This document shows, piece by piece, positions 57,024-64,000 of a stretch of DNA of 64,000 nt (position 1 is its first letter; each line of letters opens with the position of its first letter). The stretch is from Citrus sinensis (taxonomy: Eukaryota > Streptophyta > Magnoliopsida > Sapindales > Rutaceae): the NCBI RefSeq assembly GCF_022201045.2, contig NC_068558.1:52183501-52247500 (forward strand), given 5' to 3'. The notes below the pieces were generated by a model that saw only the letters and a program-made list of their open reading frames with translations, searched no databases and was not told where the DNA came from. Position numbers and translations under genes: made by a program.

Positions 57024-58742
57024 CTTGAACGAACTTGATAGAGCTGGAAAAACGGGAAGACGAATAGGGAATGCGGAAACGATCTCTTCTCTCTCGATTC
57101 AATTCACCAATCACAAGTTATTACAGACAGGTTTGGTTCATCTTCAGAACGTTTGCAAGAGAGATATGGACAACTTTTTGAGAGACGTCACCGTGGCCGC
57201 AGGGGCAAGGCGTTTCACATCTCATCAGGCGCGAGTTCGATTAGATGGTCCGCGGCGCGTCTTCAATTTCTATCCAACATTTTGGAAATTGATTAAAAAG
57301 AGGTTCTTTTCAAAATAAAAAAATAAAAAGAAGCTAAAAATTTTCATCGTCGTCAAATTTTAAATCACTAATTATAACTTTTAAGGTTAATGTAACTTAA
57401 CAACGCCCAATTAATACTTTCCTAAAATGGTTGTAATGCTATCGAAGGAAAAGACTGAAAGCACCCTAAACCGCTCCCGCATAACACGTTTGTACATTTT
57501 GATTATTATCATTATTATTTTTGGAGAAAAATTGACGACGATTTTCATTAACCAAATTCATCATTGTTAACTTAACATATTAGAAAATAAAAAGGAAATG
57601 GCATCCTTTTTATTTATGATTCTGTTAAAGAAAAGGGACGCCTACCGATTGTTGTTAGTATATTCTCTTTACAATTAGGAGGATTTTGATTGTTTTGTCT
57701 TTTTCCACATTTTGTTGTTAGTAGAATTTTTATGACTAGAGTTTTTATTTAAAAATTTTAATTGTTTGATTGTGAATTTTTAAAAGTTATATTATAAAAA
57801 ATAAAATAAAATAATTAAATAAGTCAAAAATATTTTAGATATTTTAATATTTTAAAAAAATTTCAACTTTTGCTTCAAAAAATTAGAATTTAAACTTTTA
57901 TTAGTAGAGGTAAAATAATTTATTTAATTTTTAAAAGTTCTATTAAAAAAATAATTAAATAATAATAAAAATTTTATTAAGAGTTTTTAAAATTATATAA
58001 GCATTTAGGCTCTATTTGGTATATCTTTTCAAGTAGAGTATATTTAAGTAAAGTTTTTATTAGTAGAGTTTTTACAAGTAAAATTTTTATTTAAAAATTT
58101 TTAGTTGTTTGATTGTTAATAACAACTTTTATTAAAAATTATAAAATTATTTTAATAGGTAAGTTTTTTTAGTTACGTTATAAAAAAATAAAATAAGATT
58201 GTTCAATAAATAGAGGATATTTTAAAATTTAAAAAAAATTTCAACCTCTACTTCTAAAATCCCCAAAAATCTTAAAATTTAAATTTTTACTAGTTGAAGT
58301 AAAATAATTTATTTAAATTTCAAAATCTTCATTAAAAACTCAACCAAATAATAATAAAAATTTTCATAATATCTTATAGAATTAAATAAACACTTATGAC
58401 TATTAAATAAATACTTATAATTATTAGATAAGACATATTAAATAGATAATTAACGTCAAATATTAAAATTACTTAATAATGAATGGTATTATTAGAATAT
58501 ATTGGGTTGGTTGATGAGTGGTCGACAGGTTAAAAGCTCAATTAAATAATAACAAAAATTTTGATAAGTATTTATAAAATTAAATAAATACTTATTAGTA
58601 TTAAATAAATCACGTCAAAAACTATTAAATAAGCCATAAAAAAGGGTAGGTGATTACGTCAAATATTAATTTTTTTTAATAATGAATGGTATTATTAGAA
58701 TATATTGGGTTGATTGATGAGTGATCGACAGACACCCGAGAA
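57024..58742. other. Intergenic between CHY1 and TTL (divergent promoters)
   Basis: Next to 57024 is the CHY1 5' UTR and promoter. From 57660 to 58740 the DNA is AT-rich and made of related repeat blocks: TTTTTATTTAAAAATTTT followed by GTTTGATTGT near 57747 and 58088, and a 203-bp duplication near the TTL start (listed separately). Confidence 0.55.
58449..58739. repeat. Direct duplication with 203-bp period abutting the TTL start
   Basis: ACGTCAAATATTA followed by AATGAATGGTATTATTAGAA, ATATTGGGTTG and GATGAGTG-TCGACAG occurs at about 58453-58530 and again at about 58656-58733. The second copy ends within 10 bp of the TTL ATG, so this DNA is likely part of its promoter or 5' UTR. Confidence 0.8.
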
Positions 58743-61497
58743 ATGGAGGAGATGATGGTGGTTTTGGATGAGGAGGAGTTGTTGGGATGCTGCGGTAGCA
58801 CCAAATTTGCGAAAGAGATGGCGTCGGCCTCACCTTTTGCATCATTGAATCAAGCCGTCTCAGCAGCTCGACACATCTGGTTCAACCTGGTATTGACTTT
58901 CGTCATATCGCTTTTCTTCGCTCAGATTCTCTCTCTCCCCCCCTTAATTTATGTGAAATTCTAATTTTATTTTCAACAACTTACGAATTAATATAAAGGT
59001 TGATGTAAACGGCTGGCTTGATGCATTTTCGGCTCATCCTCAGATCGGCCAATCTCCGTCTTCACAGTTTTCTTTTCTTACTCTTTTCTCGTCTCTTATT
59101 ACAATTACTTGATAGATTCTAGCTTTTTATTTTATTTTTTATATCCTATTAATTTCTTTTTGGATGGTGGTAGGTGGAGCAAGGCCGAGCAGTCCACTGC
59201 TTTAGCAACTGCTAATGAATCTAGCTCGCAGGTTAGTCAAATGAATATATCAATTCCTTTCTCCTGTTGTAATCGAGTCTCGCATTGCTAAGCTAAGATT
59301 TCGCATGTAAGGATGAGTGCTACTTGGCATGTGGCCTTATTTCTAGGAATGAGTTATGTGTGCTTAACACTTGTTTAATTATCTCTCCCTATAAGTGCTT
59401 TTTTTTTTTCCCTCCTTTTTCAAAATGTTGTAGGAACTGTCCGACTGGAATAATCGGTACAGGCTGAGATTTGGATTTATATTTATTATATGTGCATCGG
59501 GGAGGACGGCTGCCGAAATACTTGCTGAGTTGAAGGTTTGTTAATCTTACTGCCGTCCACTTTCTTTACTCACATTAGAAAAAGCATTTTGAACTTGAAG
59601 TAATTTATATTATTGACTTACTTTATCAGTGATTCATAGATTGCTTCTTTGCGGTCAGTCTATGATTTTATGTGATAATATTTCTCAAACAGAGAACATT
59701 TCTCAGCACATCAAGATCTTTTTTCGCCCCACTCTGTTTCATTTTTTATGGTTATTACATTTTGTATACTTTTGCTCCTAGCAGAGATGTTGTCTTGCAT
59801 CTACTCATCCGCAGAAGATAACCCTAGTGTGAAATGCATTCATCCTTCAACTTTGCTGAATAATTGATATTACTAGGCCAGCAGCGGTTCTGCTTTTGTT
59901 TTGCTCAAACAAAGTTCATTACAATGCCCATTTTAATGTACCAGATTGGATGCTTAATAAAATTTATTATCTGTGTTGGTCTTGGCAGAAACGATACACA
60001 AACAGGCCCATAATTGAGTTTGAGATTGCTGCTCAGGAGCAAATGAAAATAACTGAATTACGTCTGGCAAAGCTCTTCTCAGCTAAAGCAAAAGCTTCTT
60101 CTGCAACTTTCCAGTATTCTGCAACTGCAAAAACAGCAGAAGGTACCCTTTTACCATCAATCAAGCAGGGCTTTTTATTTGGTCACTACATTTAATTGTT
60201 AGGAAACAAGCAACTAATGCATGGATAGACGATATTATGGACCTTTAATTCTCCCTGTCTCCCCCCTGAAAAAGTAGGTAATCTTTGCTTGCACTTGCTC
60301 TACAGATGCAATTTAGTTTCTGATCCCTTAGATTAAATTTATTTTCTCTCCGTCATGCAATAAGCAAATAAAATTTGTTTGGAACACATACATTATTCAT
60401 TCTGTGTATCAACTGTTCTGATTATGTAGAATCAAGTTTGCTGTCCAGGGAAGAAAAAAAATGGAAAAATGGAGATGAAGGGAAAAATATGAAAATTTAT
60501 TTTTGAACAGACAAATTCTGAATTGGATTAAGTGTCACTGCCCCTATTTAGTATTGTGGTTGGACAACTATAGCTTAAAAGTTATAACACTAAAATGTTT
60601 GGTAAACATTTGCTAATGTGGCTTAGAAGATGAGTTGATTTGATTGCATACTTTATCATGAAAAGCCTAAAATATCTGTGCTATTTTTGTTAAAATTATT
60701 ATTTAAAACATATTTATCACACACTAACAGTTTTTATTTCATAATTCTAGCTATAGCTTTTTTTCCATTGCAGCCGTGGCATAAAAGTTACACCATCTTA
60801 ATACCAAACAAAACTTTAGTACAGACCATCGATTTAAAGAAAATTAAATGATTAAACTGAGTTTGAGTAATAATAGGGAGCAGCGTTGGTGTTTAGCGGG
60901 TGAGGTTTCTCATCCCCATCCAATTTTTTTTTTTAAGGACTTGATATTTTTTGTTTCTAGCATTTTTTTCCTGAATTGTTACCAACTACCCTAATGTTTC
61001 GATAAATGTTAATTTTTTCTTTTTCCTTGTTCAATCTAGAAGATCGTGTGAGCATCATAGAAGGACACCTATGTGCTTCTACTGAAGCTTCAGCAGGGAA
61101 AATATCTCAAATCCCTACAAGAACTCGACTACCAATTACAACACATGTCTTGGATGTTTCTCAAGGGTCTCCAGCTGCGGGTGTTGAGGTACGTTTGGAA
61201 ATGTGGAAGGGCATCCAACCACGTCCCCTCTTTGGCGAAACAGATGTCAGTGGGTGGGTGTACCAGGGGTCTTCAACTACAAATAAAGATGGACGATGTG
61301 GTCAATTGATGGGCATGATTGAAGACTTGAACCCTGGATTTTACAAGATAACTTTCAACACTGGTAAATACTGTCCAGAAGGATTTTTTCCCTATGTTTC
61401 TATTGTGTTTGAGATCAGGGAGTCACAAAAGCGAGAACATTTTCATGTTCCTCTGCTGCTCTCACCATTCTCATTCACTACCTATCGTGGAAGCTAG
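58743..61497 (+). CDS. TTL: Allantoin synthase: OHCU decarboxylase / HIU hydrolase bifunctional protein
   Basis: Peroxisomal bifunctional enzyme of urate breakdown. The C-terminal transthyretin-like domain hydrolyses 5-hydroxyisourate and the N-terminal domain decarboxylates OHCU to S-allantoin. Exons: 58743-58889, 58999-59066, 59174-59231, 59434-59535, 59989-60142 and 61040-61497; 329 codons, 328 residues, in phase. Domain 1 (about 1-165) shows HPQIGQSPSSQWSKAEQS and FGFIFIICASGRTAAEIL. The linker has RVSIIEGHL (179-187), a PTS2 match. Domain 2 starts LPITTHVLDVSQGSPAAGV and ends YRGS, the HIU hydrolase hallmark. An alternative acceptor in exon 6 could remove the PTS2 in frame (see findings). 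Confidence 0.95.
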
Positions 61498-61796
61498 AAT
61501 TGTATGGTTGGTTTGTTGACTAATAGAAACATTGTGTGCTTGTGTTGCAAATATTCAATAGGGTTGGTCATGGCTGTGGTTATGTGGTTTAATTTAGCCA
61601 TTGTTATTTATTGAACAAAAAAAAAAAAGATGTTATTTTAAGATTTTAGAATTTTTTTATTTAGGTATTTTGATGTTTTCTATTTTTAATTAGAGTCAAT
61701 TATGATGTGTTTTAGGTTTTTATTTTCAGTATAACTTGGAGAAGTGGGTTTACCCTATTATAAATAAGGAGGTCTTGTTATTGTTTTCATAGGGTC
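61498..61796. other. TTL 3' UTR and spacer
   Basis: AT-rich. TATTATAAATAAGGAGG at about 61758 resembles a TATA box of an LTR, but no second LTR was found. Confidence 0.4.
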
Positions 61797-61964
61797 AAGA
61801 TTCTCTCCTGATCTGATTATATTCTGAGAAAATAAATCAATTGTTAATTGGTTGTTAATAAATAAAAAAATAAAAGAAGTTAAATTTTACCTATACACTA
61901 CCACTAAAGAATACATGACAAAAGATTTTTAAAAGCTCAGTAGAGTTCAGATCAGGAGAGGATC
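61797..61964. mobile_element. Small inverted-repeat element (MITE-like)
   Basis: The left arm AGATTCTCTCCTGATCTGAT (61797) and the right arm CAGATCAGGAGAGGATCATA (about 61949-61968) are inverted over about 25-30 bp, with CTGAG and CTCAG further in. The interior (TTGTTAATTGGTTGTTAATA) has no coding capacity. No confident target duplication. Confidence 0.5.
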
Positions 61965-62830
61965 ATATTCCTTTTTTAATAATTTCTTTTGGAACTAGCT
62001 ATTGAAATTTTTATTGTAGAGTTGTGTGGATCATAAGGTCATTGAATCTCGCTTAAAATATTATCAAAATTCATTGAGTCATTTGTATTAGAACAAGATT
62101 TAATCATGCTTCGAATACAGCGTAATCTAATCGCTTAGGTTTGATTTAGTACTAAAACGATATTTAGTGTTTATTTACCCATTAATCTACTTTCGTTATC
62201 TTGTTATGTCAATTGGTATTATAAAAGTTTTGTGTTAGTTACACTGTTTTCTGGCTATTTACATTCATCTCATTGAATCCACCAATGAAATAAAAAAATC
62301 AAAAATTCCCAAATAAAACTCTAGCCGCCACCTCAGCTGTCGTCGCTTCGACCATTGCTGTCATTCAGCCCACCACCAGAATAACCATTAGTCGATGACC
62401 AAAACCCTTGCCATCACACTCGGATTTTCCCCGCCATAAATCACCAATTCACCACAGCAACCCTCCAAACCTGCAAGCTTCATCACTCAACCCGCAATCG
62501 TTTAGTTACCTTTACCGTCGATTGACAGTTTGACACCACTAACACCCTCCCCTTTAGCCGCACATCAAGAGCAACCATCATCATCACCCGTCATTGCTGC
62601 AATCTTTGTCGCAAAACGCCACCTCACCACCACGTGCCGCTGCTACGTCAAGTCATTTTTCCAACCAAATGATTGCGATTCTGATCAATCTTTAGCTACC
62701 GTTGCGTTTATCGTGATTATATCTACTATATCTAACCCTCACCACTCCAAATCACAAGCACCAATTGTCGACAACACCAAACGTTGAAAATTAGGTTATT
62801 TATGGTTTTGTCATTAGTTGTATTTTTATA
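61965..62830. other. Intergenic, possible decayed retroelement leader
   Basis: TTGGTATTATAAAAGTTT near 62213 resembles a decayed tRNA-Met primer-binding site, followed by a less AT-rich stretch (62320-62790) coding only Thr/Ser/Ala-rich chance ORFs. This would fit a degenerate LTR element, but no gag or pol motif is visible. Confidence 0.35.
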
Positions 62831-63632
62831 CTATGTTTACTTATTTGAGTGGGAGTGAGAAGTGAATTCCTCTCACTTAAATGTTTATTTAAAGGAGGAG
62901 TGAAAATCCTACCATATGAGCTCCACTTATTTTTCGAGTGACGATTGACGAGTGAGATTTCTACTTTCATATTGGAGGTGGGAGTAGATTCCTAGTTCCT
63001 ACTCCCCTCCATTTTTTACTTTTATTTTATTAAATTTAATATAATTATATTTAATAAAATAAAATAAATAATATCATATTTATTTAAATAATATTATTAT
63101 ATTATTTTATAAATTATATTTAATAATAATATTATTATTAAACTTCTTTAAATATAATATTATTTTATTAAATTAAAAATAACAATATTATGTTTATTTA
63201 ATATTAATAATTAATAATAATAAATAGTTTATTCTAAGAAAATATTAATTTTGTATTATATTATTAAGTTGCTCTTATAAATATTTTTTAATTTACATAA
63301 TTAAAATTAAAAAATTGTGATTTACATAATTAAGAATATTAATAGTTATTAATATTTTAAAATTATAATAAAATAAATATTTTATTTTAGAATATTTTTT
63401 ATTAATTTTGTAATTAAAAACTATAATTCTTTAAATAAAACTAAAACTCTAATTTGAAACCATTTACTCCCAATTCAAACAAAGTAAACATATAAATTAG
63501 ATTTTGATTCCAATTTCATACTTTTATTCCAGTGTAAGTAAACAATTTACTCCTACAGCCACTCCACACTCCTAAATCCAATATTCTCACTCTTCAAGAC
63601 TCTCATTCTAATTCAAAATGTGAACGCTATCT
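62831..63632. mobile_element. Dispersed ~0.8 kb AT-rich inverted-repeat element, copy B
   Basis: The left end is CTATGTTTACTTATTTGAGT. The right end on the other strand is ATAGCGTTCACATTTTGAAT. It shares word order with 31673-32487 in the same orientation (GGAGGTGGGAGTAGATTCC, TTTACTCCCAATTCAAACAA, CCACTCCACACTCC, AACGCTATC). Confidence 0.7.
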
Positions 63633-63799
63633 TAATTAAAAAAAAAAGCTGACAAAAATAGGTATCAAGATTCACATTGTCTCCTTAAAATTGAAAATAT
63701 CTTGGATTTTGATTGTTATCTTGAGGATTTTTTTATTGGATTTGCATGATGAATGATTTTCTCTAAATTGTCTTAACATGTTATGCTTTAGAATGGTAG

Positions 63800-64000
63800 A
63801 AACAACTACAAGAATCAAGGATTCAACAAGGACAAGATAAAATCCAAGAATGGTTTGATGTGAGACAATCAATGAAAGATTATTTTCTTCATTGTGATGA
63901 TGTTGAACCTTTTCTTTTTACACTACTGAAAGTAGAAGATGATGGGATTGTTGATTTATCTAAGATTTTTAAAGAAGAGATAGAACGTACTTTGATTTGG
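63800..64000 (+). other. Open frame running off the window end, function unknown
   Basis: After a TAG at about 63797-63799 the frame is open to the last base. It reads KIQEWFDVRQSMKDYFLHCD and then PFLFTLLKVEDDGIVDLSKI, with balanced protein-like composition. It could be the first exon of a gene or the gag-like region of a retroelement continuing beyond the window. I do not recognise it, and an intact start is not certain. Confidence 0.3.

Noticed and set aside
62190..62800. Full LTR retrotransposon
   Set aside because: Only a weak primer-site-like word and an LTR-like TATA were seen. No paired LTRs, gag or pol were found.

Overview
This window is nuclear DNA from a flowering plant, most likely a eudicot. 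The genes are split by short GT-AG introns. Intergenic DNA is AT-rich and full of microsatellites, small inverted-repeat transposons, SINE-like repeats and one decayed LINE. The proteins are plant-specific families: an NPF transporter, a BSK pseudokinase, the gibberellin P450 CYP88A and the plant peroxisomal allantoin synthase. I rebuilt exon structures by joining frames across splice sites and checking the codon phase at each junction. Species is not determinable from what I can see; Rutaceae (Citrus) is only an impression.

Layout. 84-6086 (+): ABCC/MRP-type ABC transporter, its 5' end lying before the window. 7856-8495 (+): small DnaJ-type zinc-finger protein with a GC-AG intron. 9248-11261 (-): complex I assembly factor NDUFAF3. 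12385-16574 (-): NPF7-clade nitrate/potassium transporter. 16575-26940: about 10 kb without a convincing gene, holding a TIR element, a hAT transposase relic and tandem duplications. 27243-31057 (+): BSK-type brassinosteroid signalling pseudokinase. 31058-38606: AT-rich DNA with one copy of a dispersed ~0.8 kb element. 38607-38843 (+): small conserved plant protein of unknown function. 39965-41190: SINE-like repeats, one with an internal 41-bp tandem array. 42225-43828: Mutator-like inverted-repeat element with a hAT-like element nested in one arm. 44402-47809 (+): ent-kaurenoic acid oxidase (CYP88A). 48840-51465: dead LINE. 52251-57023 (-): peroxisomal 3-hydroxyisobutyryl-CoA hydrolase CHY1. 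58743-61497 (+): allantoin synthase TTL. 61498-64000: repeats, including the second copy of the 0.8 kb element.

The genes do not form an operon or an obvious biosynthetic cluster. The only functional pairing is the head-to-head CHY1/TTL pair: both are peroxisomal catabolic enzymes, one with a PTS1 and one with an internal PTS2. The TTL PTS2 sits in a 54-nt segment that an in-frame alternative acceptor could remove. I found no clearly new biological system. The most informative signals are the nested transposons with intact target-site duplications, the SINE with an expanded 41-bp body, the TTL alternative acceptor and the insertion next to a BSK 5' splice site.
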